From NCBI GenBank assembly GCA_963971405.1, contig OZ020486.1, positions 14,035,419 to 14,099,418 on the forward strand: 64,000 nucleotides of DNA, in the 5' to 3' direction. This DNA comes from Psococerastis gibbosa (Eukaryota > Arthropoda > Insecta > Psocodea > Psocidae). Shown here in pieces: positions 37,107 through 49,024 of the stretch. Under the pieces are notes generated by a model. It did no database searches and was not told the origin of the DNA. It saw only the letters and a program-made list of their open reading frames with translations. Every line of letters starts with the position of its first letter. Position 1 is the first letter of the stretch. The position numbers and the translations under genes were made by a program.

Positions 37107-37802
37107 TAAGCTAGATTTTAAAGATTTGGTTCATTTAAGCTGCAGAAGACTACCTCAAATGCATCATATAATAGGGTATTTTTAATTTTTGGCTTTTTCA
37201 TAAAAATGATTGTATATAACTATAACATAAAAACACTACAAAACCAAAAATTAACAATACCCTATTATATATTGGTATGATGTATAAAGTATACTTCTAC
37301 AACTGGAATGAAGCAAAATTTTACTAACTTGCTTAGTTATTTTAATAAAAAATAAGAAGTATTAAATGTCAAGCTGCCAATTTACTATTTAATTTTTTCA
37401 TAGTCTACATTTTATAGCAGGAAGTCATGAGTAATTTTTTTTCTTCTAGATTTTACCATTTGGGCCCACAATTTTTTTATTCTTTTTTAAATTGTCATAC
37501 ATTTCTAAGCATGACATGTCCATCTCCATATAAATATGCGAGCGGCCATGACATCCATACATCCATGACATCTTTTAACATTACAACACTCAGCCTCGTA
37601 TCATTTAACCACTATGTATTCAGTATGGATACCTAAAATCAGTATATTTAAGGAGTATACGAAAATTCAATCAGTATTCAGTATTAAAAATGTGTACTAT
37701 AGGGATAAAATCAGTATGAATGGTCACCCTACTTTAGGTGCTATGTGAACTTGCTTAGCAGTTGCAGCAGATGAGGCAGGTATAAGACCTATTCCCTATT
37801 TC

Positions 37803-37957
37803 TCCAGCGGGCCTACAATATCGATTTTTATTAATCTTAACCTGGGATTAAAAATGTAAGCAAGATAATTTTATTATGGAAAGTGCTATTTAAAATTGAT
37901 TTGATTACATTTTTAACCCCGAGAATAAGGTTATACTATTCACCATATTAGGCCTGC
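37803..37957. mobile_element. Foldback element, same family, copy 2
   Basis: CCAGCGGGCCTACAATATCG at the left and AGGCCTGCTG at the right surround the shared core GGGATTAAAAATGTAAGCAA. It abuts copy 3. Confidence 0.5.
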
Positions 37958-38179
37958 TGCAGCCTGATCATGGCGACTATAATGCCGATATTTATTTAAT
38001 CCCCTGGTATTAAAAATGTAAACAAACAAATTTTGAATAGGACTTTCCATTATAAAATTATCTTGTTTACATTTTTAATGCCAGGGGATTATTACAATCG
38101 CCATGATCAGGCTGCAGGGGATTAAATAAATACCGGTATTATAGTACTAGTATAATCGCCATGATCTGCAGGCAGGTCC
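37958..38179. mobile_element. Foldback element, same family, copy 3
   Basis: The ends are GCAGCCTGATCATGGCGA and TCGCCATGATCTGCAGGC. Two arms of ATCCCCTGGTATTAAAAATG / CATTTTTAATGCCAGGGGAT face each other. The end motif TCGCCATGATCAGGCTGCAG is also present internally at about 38097-38117. Confidence 0.65.
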
Positions 38180-38744
38180 ATCAATCAGTAAAATTTAGTT
38201 ACTGTGGTCCCATCACGGTAAAGTAAAGTATTTGACGGTTAGGTTCCTAGCTGAGTTTCAACACAATAAATAATCATTCAAAGCTGGATTCTTAATAGGT
38301 TGGGAATTAATAAATATCAACATTTAAACTAAAATAGACTTGTATTAGAACTGTTCGCAATCATTCGCCCTAGGGAAAACATTCACTCTCAAATTCAGTC
38401 GTTTAACTCACAGGCCGGTCACAATAGTAATGTCTATAGCAATAAAATACCACATTGCTAGGCCTAGTCGTATAATGATGAGGTGTTCCAAGGATTTGCT
38501 TAAATAAATCCTAGGAACAGCTGAAATCATTTCGTAACAAATTATTACACAGTTTAAACATAATAATTTTAAAGATGAGTTCTATTATTAGTTTTCTACA
38601 TTGTAGATACCATCACAAAGCTATGCTGATTTCAAGTCCATAAACTGTGCATAGATTTGTTAGCTTAAGAAAGCAGTGACATTAATCCATAAATGTCAAA
38701 GCCATCTTATTTAATACTAGCACTACAATAAATTAGAGTATTAT

Positions 38745-38750
38745 TTTATT
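38745..38750 (-). promoter_or_regulatory. Possible polyadenylation signal of the ZP gene
   Basis: TTTATT on the plus strand reads AATAAA on the minus strand, about 390 bases downstream of the ZP stop codon. I saw no closer AATAAA in the 3' flank on that strand. The assignment rests on position only. Confidence 0.3.
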
Positions 38751-39136
38751 GTTTCCGGAGAAACTCGTATATTATTATGCTCGCTTCGATATGGGTCTAC
38801 TCTTTGGTCTTTTCTTTCCTAACGTTGAAGGGGCAGTGAAAGTGTTATTAACCCTCGTCGTATTGAAGCTAAGAATAAATTACCGTAACGTCTTCTAACT
38901 ATAAATAAATTAACATGACTATTTTTCACACAATTTGTTTCTACCTAAAGAAACAATTTTACGGTTTACATAAAAAGTAGTAGAAATTGGGAATAAATTA
39001 GAAAGCTGAAGGATAAAGTTGTTAAAAGTCAGTGGTCAAGAGATTCTTGATATAGGAGCCTTTCAAAATTGAAAGTTTAGAGATTAAAAGTGAAAAGGCA
39101 AGACAAGCTCTAGAAGAATGGATGGCAAATCAATGC

Positions 39137-40662
39137 TCAATTTGCAACCTTTACAAATTCAGAGTTGTCGTAACCTGGATGAACAGCAAAAGTTGTCATA
39201 ACACCTTTCTGATCGAAGGATCGAACCCTTACGAAGAGGAATGCAGCTACCAAACAACTGACAACGAGAACCAAAAGAAGCATGACGAGCCCCCCGACAA
39301 AGCTTGGGATTGACATGCAAATGTTTTCAGGGTCATTAGTGGCTTGAATGACTACAGTTTCGTTGTTGGTGGCGGCGTTCAGAGCAAAATTGACGTCCCC
39401 AGGCGCGACTACTTGAATGATGCGCGTCGTGTTCACGTCTGTCATCTCCTGGGCTTCACGCTTGTACACACGCGTGACCACAATATTAATAGGTTCGTCG
39501 GCATGACGTCTTCGCCTCACGCCTTGAAGATCTATGGGATCCACAGATCTTGGTCTCCCACCTAACGTAGCTAATCCTTCGTTTTCACCAGCGGAACCTT
39601 TCCTCTTCACAGTATTGTATGATCCGAACTGGCCAGGAGGGGGTGGAGGTGGCATATGAACTTCAGCTGTAGATTTGAGGGCTTGCGGAACAGGAGTGGT
39701 GTTTGGAGGGTCAGATGAAGATGTAGGCAGTTGGTCTTGTCTTTGATTTGATTCTTGTCGCTGTTGTTGTGGCTGAGGAGCTGGCAGGATGTCAGGCTTG
39801 GGCTCAGAATAGGCACCAGTTGGACCTGATGGGTGACGAGGGTCAGGATAAGCAGGAGGCCCGTATTCGGAATGAGGCAGAGGTGGAGGTCCATATTCAG
39901 CGTGGAGCTGGTTTCCGAAATCTCCATGTCCTCCGGGGCCACCAAGAGCAGGAAGATCACCAAAGCCGCTGCATTTGGGTTCTGGGCAGTTGTAACGGCA
40001 GACTTGGATTACGCATTGGAAGTGGACGTTCATGCTATCTGGGAATTTGAAGGCTTGGAAATATGCAAAGCTAACAACACTTGCGCTTGGCCCGAAATTC
40101 TTGATTTTCTGGAACTTGGACATAATCTTGGGTCGGACCACACAGCCATATTGATCAACCAGTTGAATTGGAGCACGTTTGCCATCGTGAGCAACGCAGT
40201 TACGGACGAGCATGTCAAATTTGTTTTCGTCGTCCTTGATAGCGAGAACCATCGTCATTGTTTGGCCAATCTTGACAATCCCAGAGACTTCAGACGCCCA
40301 TGGACCCTTTCCAACTTGAATTTGCATCCAACACTGCAGGTTGTCTCCAAGGAAATTCGCTGTGACGGCATGTAACATATCGACTTGGAAGGGGCGGAAG
40401 GTGACAGCCTTTTCGTAGAAGTCGTACCATGTGCATCGAAGTTTGCGAGCCTGATCCCAGACCTCCTGGACATACGGGTCATACTGGACGATGATGGTGT
40501 TCTCGACGTAGCTGCCAGAGGGAGTTGGAGACCCGTAGCCTCCACCTGCAACGTGGTTGGCCGACGACGACATGCCACAGGAATTTAGGAAGATCTCGAA
40601 CGTGGCGCTCAGGTGCCCTGAGCCAGGTTTCAAATGGATACAGTGAGGATCGCTGTAGAAAC
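39137..40662 (-). CDS. ZP-domain apical matrix protein, last coding exon
   Basis: This exon encodes most of a zona-pellucida domain protein of the arthropod cuticle/apical extracellular matrix type. Such proteins polymerise through the ZP domain at the apical surface of epithelia. In the minus-strand frame the exon opens with FYSDPHCIHLKPGSG and runs to a stop at 39137, giving about 507 residues. Numbered from the Lys-Pro-Gly-Ser stretch, ZP cysteines sit near 19, 67, 101, 146, 164, 207, 212, 216 and 221, with a typical NCVAHDGKRAP block at 145. Residues 225-340 are rich in Pro, Gly and Gln. An RRRR furin-like site lies at 373-376, a transmembrane helix at about 444-468, and a cytoplasmic tail of about 30 residues follows. 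The acceptor is cttgctcaag at 40663, which puts the exon in phase with the upstream exon at 41062. The ZP identity is certain; which insect subfamily (for example miniature/dusky-like) cannot be decided by eye. Confidence 0.93.
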
Positions 40663-41061
40663 CTTGAGCAAGACAAAGAAAGAAACAAAATATTACTGTA
40701 TGACATCTGGGTTTAAGTTTAAATATAAAAACTGAAGGAACTACAATACCTGCTCTCAGCAGAGCTGTGCTATACAGTACGTTAAATAGTTAGTCAAGTT
40801 TTAAAAAAACCAAGGTTTTGACTTGTAGGTGAATTTGTCTGAAAACGATTTCGCATTTTTACTAGGCTAACAAGTAAAAAGAAGGGTACCAGCGATTCTG
40901 TTAGAGTATGAACGGAAGTCGAAGTTACATTGTTCAATTAGCTGTACCAGTGTTGCGCTTCCTCGGACTACGAGTTTTTCTAAATGTCCAGCAGCATGTA
41001 ACGGCTCTAACTCACTAAGATGGTTGTGCTAGAGTCGCCATACAAGGAATAATCATATTAC

Positions 41062-41317
41062 CTTTGGAGAAGATCATCCCGTAGAAAGGTCGATCGAATT
41101 CGATGTTGACTCGCATGTGCGTCTTCTCACACTGGACTTGGAGATGTTTGATCTGGGGCATATCGGGGGTGGACAACGGCCAGGGGTCGTCCTTGTGGCC
41201 GGGGCCGGGTGGCCCGGGTGGTGGCCCATACTGTGGTCCAGGTGGAGGGGGCCCGTACACCGCCCTGTGCTCCAGGGGAAGATTGGCCGAGTCTAGGGGT
41301 GCATCAGATGTTACCTC
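41062..41317 (-). CDS. ZP-domain protein, internal exon (start of ZP domain)
   Basis: This 256-nt exon encodes 85 residues plus one base. Its acceptor is ctttgttacag just above 41317, and its donor is AAAG followed by gtaatatg at 41061. It starts in phase 0 and ends in phase 1, which matches the acceptor at 40662; the join reads FSKG-FYSDPHC, the usual spacing at the start of a ZP domain. The first 50 or so residues are acidic and then Pro/Gly-rich, with YGPPP-type repeats like those in the linker of the last exon. The ZP domain begins near residue 58 (HLQVQCEKTHMRVNIEF). The intron to the last exon is about 400 bases. No start codon lies in this exon, so the signal peptide must be encoded further upstream on the minus strand. 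Confidence 0.88.
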
Positions 41318-42049
41318 CTGTAACAAAGAGAATAGCCGGTAATGGACAGTATTGAATTATCTAGTTTTCTTACTCGCATCAGATTTAAGGTAAACATTGT
41401 TTTAGATTGTGTAGATCTCCAATAATTTTGGTATAAGGGCGATTGAATAAAGTCTGCAACATCCTGCGAGTAAGCTAACTAACAGATACTGATTTGGTGA
41501 CTTGATGGTCGTTGGTTGTGATTATTGTTCCTGTAGAATTGTCTGTTAGCATAACAGCAGGCTTATTCGAACTGTGAAGGCCTGTCAAAGATTGATCAAC
41601 TGTTTGCATTAAAATATACATTAATCATCAATCAGGGCCACAGGAACCTGTTGTGACGTCTATCAACTAATAATAATTATTAGTGTGCATAAATATGTGT
41701 GAACAACATAAGAGATTTTCCCCAACAGTGGATATTACACTACCCTAAATTTCTACAGGGATTCGGCGAAGCTATGTATGGTCAATTGTTTACTTATTTA
41801 GAATCATTAGCGGCTAATCAACATAAAAATACTAACAAGGAGCATGAAACAAGTGGCCTACTTTCTTTTCAATTGACTTTGCTGTCACATCAACTAGTTA
41901 GGCCGCTGTACTATTGTAGATTACTCAGGAGAAGTAGACAAACTACCTTATACGAGTCGTGTGCTACAAATGCAGCGACATTCCCATAAAATCGCCCATA
42001 ATTAGGGAAATCTCGACTTTCTAATTGATTGTAATGTCACAATTAGAAC

Positions 42050-42725
42050 TACATCTCAGGGCCCTGCGGAGCCTAGTTGGTAGAGAACTGGAGTATCAAC
42101 CAGAACTTCGAGGTACGAGACTAGACATAAAAGTAAATGTTTCCGCTGAAGTTCTGTGCTAGAGACATGGGACATTCAAGCGCGCCAAAAATATTTTTTT
42201 GAATCCTGCTACGTCCTTTCACTTGCTGATCATAGGAGGACTTGGGCGAGAGGCCCCCTGATATTAAAAGATACATATTTTTGGTGAGAAACGAATGTCC
42301 CATCTCTTCTTTATAGAACTCTACTTTCCCTCTAACGGTTGAGGCAAATAATAAATAATTAGGGTTGTGTATAGAGTCAAGCCAATTGGAAACTACAGTT
42401 TTTTTTCTCAATATTTTCTATGGCTGGTCAAAGGAGGCTTGGGCGTGACAAGTGGCCCTAGACAAAAAGTATTATATTCTGGTGGGATGTGAATGTCCTA
42501 TTTCTTCTATATAGATCTCTAGTTTCCGCTAGGCTTGACTCCACCTGTAGGGGGAAACTAGTGTTCCATAAAGGAGAGATGTAACATTTGTTTCCCGCTA
42601 AAAAGATATATTTGTATTTCTGGGGCCACTCACCAGCCACTGTAATAACGTACCAAGTGCCCTCAGGATTCAAATAATATTTTTTGCTCGCTGGAATTTC
42701 CCATATCACCCATATAGAATTCTAG
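42050..42725. repeat. Diverged repeat units forming an inverted repeat
   Basis: Segments 42424-42530 and 42540-42655 are diverged inverted copies of one another (GTGGCCC(T/C)AGA, GGGATGTGAATGTCC, CTCTAGTTTCC). A direct third copy lies at 42225-42340. Related scraps appear at 10945-11030 and 61965-62060. At 42064-42118 a tRNA-like stretch (AGCCTAGTTGGTAGAGAACT ... CTTCGAGGTACGAG) precedes the block and may be a decayed SINE head. Confidence 0.5.
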
Positions 42726-44029
42726 GGGAAACCACTTCCTACCAAAACATTCCAAATGGAGCAGTGGTCATGAATGAGGATTTTCTACCAATCTTCAAGC
42801 CGAAACAACTCTCAATGGTTTTGTCATGAGCCGTCTCGGCCGGTTTTTTTTCTATGTTATACTATTAGCCTTAAATTCCTTGCGAAGGGAATATAAATTT
42901 ATTCATAGCTTACAGTACCTGCAAAACAATGTAACTTAATGTACGTATAGATAAGTCTAAAATTAAACAAGTTTATTCTCTAATGAAATTTAATTAACTA
43001 AACAAACTTAGTTAAGAAGTAAATCAGAGGTCAAATCATTCTGAAGAGTAAGAACCGGTACCTAAAATCGTACGATACACCTTAAGGCACATGCCAGCAC
43101 ATGCAAATCAATAAATGCTACAATTTGCAATACGGTGCACGGGTACTGTAGGTACCAATTCGGTACCTAAAAATCGATGTTAGGTAGCAGTGCAAGAATT
43201 TCTCGCTGTTCCGACCTAATGCAATAAGTGTACCATTAATTTTGGACTTCGGGTTGTGTACTTTACATATAGTCCATGTACCGTGCATACCGTTCATGCA
43301 GCATGCGTAAAAATACTGCAACTCATTCTCATAGAAAGGCGCGGGCGCCAATTTACAATAATAGCACGACATGATGATGTTCATAAAAGGGAACGAATAA
43401 CAGGTTGATTCGATATGAAAATATCAGGCACGAGACTAATATCAAGGTGTTGGATAATAACCGTGATGAAAACATATAGGCTACAGTACCTAGGTATTAT
43501 TTAAATCAGTTACCGTACAGGGCAGAGCCTTAAACTGCAACTCATCTTCGGTATTTGTAAAGCAAATTGGCAGGTTGCATTCAGGTACATCACGGATCAG
43601 TCATAATATTTTTTGAATAGGCTAAATATGCAGTACAGACACATATTAAAGTATCCATATAAATTTTGTAAATAACTATTGGGAATTGGGTATTTATTCG
43701 TAAAGGTGTTTCTTTTCATTCTCCAGCAGATTGACAGATGGTGTTCATGTTCATGTCTTTAGATACATCACAGACTAGTCATAATTGTTTTAGAATAGGC
43801 TAATTACAATAGTTCAGTTAAATCTTGAAAAATCAATTAAAATTTTGCCTATGGCTAAGAGACACTGGAAAATTTCTCAAAAAATGTGTTTCTTAATGTT
43901 TTCTATAGTAATCGAGGCTGTTGACTGAAAGATATTGAACCCTTTTCACTTAAATAAGTAGAGCCAGATATATTTCTCACAATTTTTGGTCAACTTTACT
44001 TCTAAAATCTCATTAAAACACCTTTGGGC

Positions 44030-44226
44030 CCGGTACACCCGGACGATTTTTGTAAATGTAGCAAATGGGTAGTTTGAAAACCACATAGTCAACTTCAGAA
44101 GATTTATGAGTCTGGCGTGAAGCCACCAACCAGTACACGGTTCCCCTCAACACGCCCAGAGCACGCGTCAACGTCGAAAATCTTCAGAAGTTGACTCTGT
44201 GCTTTCCGAACCACCTATTTCCTACA
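44030..44226. repeat. Foldback repeat with 50-base arms
   Basis: GTAGCAAATGGGTAGTTTGA and AGTCAACTTCAGAAGATTT at the left are mirrored by AAATCTTCAGAAGTTGACT and ACCACCTATTTCCTAC at the right. A GGTACACCCGGACG motif at the left recalls the element at 25459. Confidence 0.55.
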
Positions 44227-45169
44227 ATAACATATAGGTATACAATACAACAATACAATAACAACAAGTGCGGAATCATCCCGGGCTTAAGCATACATGT
44301 ATGTGCAAGCTGGGGACACTCCATTTTGGGTTAATTTCATTCTCTAAAATAGTAAAACGTTCTTTAACAAACCGAGTAGGCGGTGGAGGTGTTATGGTTG
44401 TAAGTGAGTTAAATTTAAATGGTATCTTCTTTAATATCCGAGTTTCTATCTAATCCAAGCCTTCACTAACTGAGTTCTACTGTAATAAACAACAAAGTAC
44501 GAGGAAATAAGACCTAGTGACCAACTAGCCGGCATGTTTTCGGGTCGGGCAACAGTATGGCTAGGTACTTGTATTATTGTATTATAGTACACAGCGCTGT
44601 GCAATTGGCAGCAGTTGCAACCTCAATGAATTAGTAGAGCATGATGGGCTACAGGCCTACGCTGTTACTGGTCTAATTTTTTTCTCTCCGTAAGAACGGG
44701 GGCCCAGGGGGTTCGGTTGCTAGAATTTCAGCATCGTCTCATGCCACTGCCCGCGGCAAGAAGTTAGCTAGAGGCTAGTCATATCATAGTCAATCTCACA
44801 TGAACTTAAAAACACACAAGGGAGCATTTCCTGTTTATATTGTAGTTAGAATGCGACTTATCGTTTACTCGCTTAATAATACTTTTATATTATAAGATAT
44901 GTATGCATGAGGGGGCCCTTCTACTGTCTTGCATTTGTATTAAAATTTCTTTAGGAAATATAAACGGATTATTATTATTATATTGTAAGCTCCAATACCG
45001 GATTTAGGTTTTGAAGACCCTTACAGGGGCTACTTGCGGTAGGGGCCCAAGCCCCCATGTAATTTAACTGTCAAAATTGTGTTTATTGAATATATTTAGG
45101 TGTCTAAGTACCGGTAGTCAACATCTATGTATGGATACAGCTATACTCGTGCAGTTCGCAGGAGTGTAT

Positions 45170-45420
45170 AACCAGATGCAATCAGGTCCTGAAGGGCCTT
45201 TTATAGGCCTAGGCCTACTTACGGTGGCCCATTGGTCCCTTGTCCTATGCCAACGACCCCATGGATTTCGGTCATTATGTATATTGTTTCTATATGCATT
45301 TTTTGGCAAACTGGTATACGCCCTCGATGTCTACTTACACCGGCTACTAGCGATAATGGACAAACTCATACAAGCTTACCATTGACGCAATGAAACAGGT
45401 GAAAGCATGACTTAACCAAG
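45170..45420 (+). repeat. Dispersed repeat with conserved frame, copy 2
   Basis: It encodes HWSLVLCQRPHGFRSLCILF, then GKLVYALDVYLHRLLAIMDK and LIQAYH. It is six bases shorter than copy 1 in the middle (AFFGK against EFLAIGK), keeping the frame. Confidence 0.5.
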
Positions 45421-46445
45421 TACAGATACGAGTCAACCAGATATAATGCGACAAATTTTACAATAAAACTTGGCATACCATAATAACACAAATAAAATGT
45501 CCAGTGTTCTCCAGGGTGGTATACAGTATCCAGCGGGTTTTTTACATTACATGTGTACTCACAGCATAAGAAGATAGGGGTCATTAAAATTTATTGGTCG
45601 GTAGGATTGCTATATTGCATGAGAAATGGCGATGTTAAAAGTATGATTGTAGGAGAGTGAAAGTCAGACGGACAGTGAGAATCTCAGAAGAGGCGCTTGA
45701 CCAACGAAGCACAGACTAAAAAGGAAAGTCTCTCTCCAGTCACAAGCTAATTGGAAATAGCCAATTTCACAGACTTTTATTAGGAATATGTTAGACTTAA
45801 ATTTCACGCATGCAGTTACTGCAATTAGGCAGGCTATATAGTATAGAGCATAGTTTTCAAAGTGTGAAACCTAATTTAGAATGGATATGAATAAGAAAAA
45901 CATAGGTAAACTAAACGGGCCACGTAAAGAGCCACGCCCTGCTGATATGAACGTGAAGAATCACACGTGAAAATGATTTTACCTGTATCATTGTAGTGTA
46001 CGTCATGACACTAAAACCAACAGTTTGCCTTGTATCGAAAATGCTGTATTATTACTTATGAGTATGTCTGGAATAAATTAAAGGAGTTGAATAGTCAGGG
46101 CACTGGCTATCACTGAGGCTGACTCAATTTACCCTGCCTCAAAGCACAAGACGACTTCATTTGCCCTACAAGTTTCAATGTTATAGGCCGATCGACCGCA
46201 GTGGGACGCTTAAGTACACTTCACAAAAAGTATAGGTATACTTTCAAGTTAGTTTGCGGTAATTTACAGTAGGGCTGCTTTATAAAATATGTACGGCATG
46301 TATGGGAACAATGCCATCAATGTACAACTAATTTACAATAGTTTCAGACTGAGGATTGCATGCTGGCTGCACATTGTGGGACAAGAAAGTTGATGCATTC
46401 TCAACCAGAGGAGAGGAAGTACCTGCCTACTGGCCTGTTGACACC

Positions 46446-46874
46446 GAAATCATCTTCAGATGAGGTTCATGAGAATAACGCAGGAAGCTACAGGCAGCAG
46501 AGATACTTGGGGCTGTTTCAACCATCCTTTAAATATTTTGAATTCTGTGGCTAGAAAGGAAGCGACGAGGATAAAAGACGAAATTGGAATGGAATGGGAA
46601 TTAATTCGATTCTCTTCCATGTAATACGTGAGTCTCCACCTCGCTGAAATCATCTTCAGATGAGGTTCATGAGAATAACGCAGGAAGCTACAGGCAGCAG
46701 AGATACGTCTTGGGGCGGTTTCAACCATCCTTTAAATATTTTGAATTCTGTGGCTAGAAAGGAAGCGACGAGGATATAAGACGAAATTGGAATGGAATGG
46801 GATTTAATTCGATTCTCTTCCATGTAATACGTGAGTCTCCACCTCGCTGAAATAAATCATCTCCAGATGAGGTT
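46446..46874 (+). repeat. Tandem duplication, 200-bp unit
   Basis: Unit 1 (46446-46645) and unit 2 (46646-46849) are almost identical over their length. They differ mainly by a three-base insertion (TACTTGG to TACGTCTTGG) and a few substitutions. A third partial unit starts at 46850 (GATGAGGTTCATGAGAG). The unit is unique in the window and non-coding. Confidence 0.85.
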
Positions 46875-47086
46875 CATGAGAGTAATGATGGTGACAATTG
46901 GGATTGGCGTGTCGCGTGCCGTTCATAATCTGATCTATTACGCACGCTTCGGGCACGCGTTGTGGTGCATCGCAAAAACGTGTTTTGGCTATTGGTCAAC
47001 TTTCCAGTTTGATAAAAGTCATTAGAATTCTGAACAAGCATCCGAGTCAATCAAAATCTACTGCGTTTACTACTGCACCTACAGTA

Positions 47087-47317
47087 CAGTTGAATGGGTT
47101 AGAAGCCAATTTGCACAAGTGCTTTGAAGTTTGATGGTCTATAACGTTTTAACGGCGGACAATATTTTCAACTCCTTATAACTCAACAACTATGTCTTAT
47201 AGAGATATATACCGTTTGGCTACTCATATAAATTAGCTCTCAGTGATTGTCATGGAGCAATTATCTTAAAAGTAAAAAATGTCACTTTTATACATTGGCT
47301 TCTAACCCATTCAATTG
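47087..47317. mobile_element. Tc1/mariner-type MITE
   Basis: The inverted ends are CAGTTGAATGGGTTAGAAGC and GCTTCTAACCCATTCAATTG, flanked by TA on both sides. The interior of about 180 bases is non-coding. CAGTTGAA ends and a TA target are typical of Tc1/mariner. Confidence 0.75.
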
Positions 47318-47409
47318 TAATAATAGTAAATATTTACAACCCAAGGGTCATCAATTGTAATGTAGTGTCGAAATTTATGCAACTAGACCACAAAACAGAG
47401 CCGGCTTTA

Positions 47410-47790
47410 GGTGCCCATTCCATTGACCGGCTAGGGCTATTTCCAAAAACGGTGACGTGGTAGCAGACATTCAAGACTTAGGTGGCGTCTCCACCGACCT
47501 CGCATTGCAGAATTGACGGAAATGTTTATTTTCCTCTATGCCATAGTTAAAATTGATCAATGATCATACAGTAAAATCACAAACAAACAAACTAAAATTA
47601 AAAAATGGCGTCATGGGATATGCTAAGTACAAACATTTTATATTTTATAAAAAGAAAAATTCTAATTTCCGTCAGTGTCATTTGCATTCTGCAATGCGAG
47701 ATTGCATGGAAACGCTACCTAAGTCTTGAATGTCTGCTACCACGTCACTGTTTTTGGAAATAGCCCTAGCCGGGCAATGGAATGGGCGCC
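47410..47790. mobile_element. Palindromic PIF/Harbinger-type MITE, cluster copy 1
   Basis: Same family as 8750-9129, flanked by TTA on both sides. It starts GGTGCCCATTCCATTGACC and ends in AATGGGCGCC. The halves are near-perfect complements. Confidence 0.85.
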
Positions 47791-47917
47791 TTATGTATTT
47801 CTTGAGCGTTGGCCAGCTTGCCCATAATAGAGTTCTAGTCCTAACTAGTACAGTATTTCTTCGAAATTGTTACATCGCTATATAGCAGGGGCTCCTTGGA
47901 GAAATTGGTTTAATTAA

Positions 47918-48056
47918 GGCGCTTATTCCACCGACGTCAATAGTCAAAATATTGCTGATATCGACGTGGTAGCAGACATTTTTACACTGTCTTTAATGTC
48001 TGCTACCACGTCAAACACGTCAATAGTTAACTATTGACGTCGATGAAATAAGCGCC
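47918..48056. mobile_element. Short palindromic MITE of the same superfamily, cluster copy 2
   Basis: The ends are GGCGCTTATTCCACCGACG and a nearly complementary right end, flanked by TAA on both sides. It is only 139 bases. It shares ACGTGGTAGCAGACATT with the long copies but not the rest. A sister copy is at 56998. Confidence 0.8.
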
Positions 48057-48082
48057 TAAAGTAAAAGAACACATATGGATTA

Positions 48083-48467
48083 GGCGCCCATTCCATTGAC
48101 CGGCTAGGGCTATTTCCAAAAACAGTGACGTGGTTGCAGACATTCAAGACTTAGGTAGCGTTTCCATGCAATCTCGCATTGCAGAATGCAAATGACATTG
48201 ACGGAAATTAGAATTTTTCTTTTTATAGAAATCTATTAAAATGTTTGTACTTAACATATCCCATGACGCCATTTTTTAATTTTAGTTTGTTTGTTTGTGA
48301 TTTTACTGTATGATCATTGATCAATTTTAACTATGGCGTAGAGGAAAATAAACATTTCCGTCAATTCTGCAATGCGAGGTCGGTGGAAACGCCACCTAAG
48401 TCTTGAATGTCTGCTACCACGTCACCGTTTTTGGAAATAGCCCTAGCCGGTCAATGGAATGGGCACC
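48083..48467. mobile_element. Palindromic PIF/Harbinger-type MITE, cluster copy 3
   Basis: 385 bases, flanked by TTA on both sides. It starts GGCGCCCATTCCATTGACC and ends AATGGGCACC. The interior is close to the copies at 8750 and 48643. Confidence 0.85.
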
Positions 48468-48642
48468 TTATGAGAATCGTCAGAGAAACCAAAACCTAAT
48501 TGTTTTATTGTTTTGTTTTTCTTATGCAAAAGAGTTCCATTCAAATCAGGAGTACACTACTTCATTAATCAAGCTATAAAAGACCAAATTCATAAAATTA
48601 AATATAGTAGAGGTAATCGTAGCCTAGACTTATCGTACCTAA

Positions 48643-49024
48643 GGCGCCCATTCCATTGACCGGCTAGGGCTATTTCCAAAACGGTGACGTGGTAGCAGAG
48701 ACTCAAGACTTAGGTAGCGTCTCCACCGACCTCGCATTGCAGATTGCAAGTGACATTGACGGAAATGTTTGTTTTTCTTTTTATAGAAATCTATTAAAAT
48801 GTTTGTAATTAACATATCCCATGAAGCCATTTTTTAATTTTAGTTTGTTTGTTTGTGATTTTATTGTATGATCATTGATCAATTTTAACTATGGCATAGA
48901 GGAAAATAAACATTTCCGTCAATTCTGCAATGCGAGGTCGGTGGAGACGCTACCTAAGTCTTGAGTGTCTGCTACCACGTCACCGTTTTGGAAATAGCCC
49001 TAGCCGGTCAATGGAATGGGCGCC
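48643..49024. mobile_element. Palindromic PIF/Harbinger-type MITE, cluster copy 4
   Basis: 382 bases, flanked by TAA on both sides, with intact GGCGCCCATTCC ends. It lies 175 bases from copy 3, inside the putative long intron of the ZP gene. Confidence 0.85.

Noticed and set aside
39833-40375. A 180-codon open frame on the plus strand
   Set aside because: It is antisense to the ZP exon, whose domain pattern and splice sites are unmistakable.
42064-42118. tRNA-like sequence (TAGTTGGTAGAG ... TTCGAGGTACGAG)
   Set aside because: The acceptor and anticodon stems do not pair properly. It is more likely a decayed SINE head and was not called as a tRNA gene.
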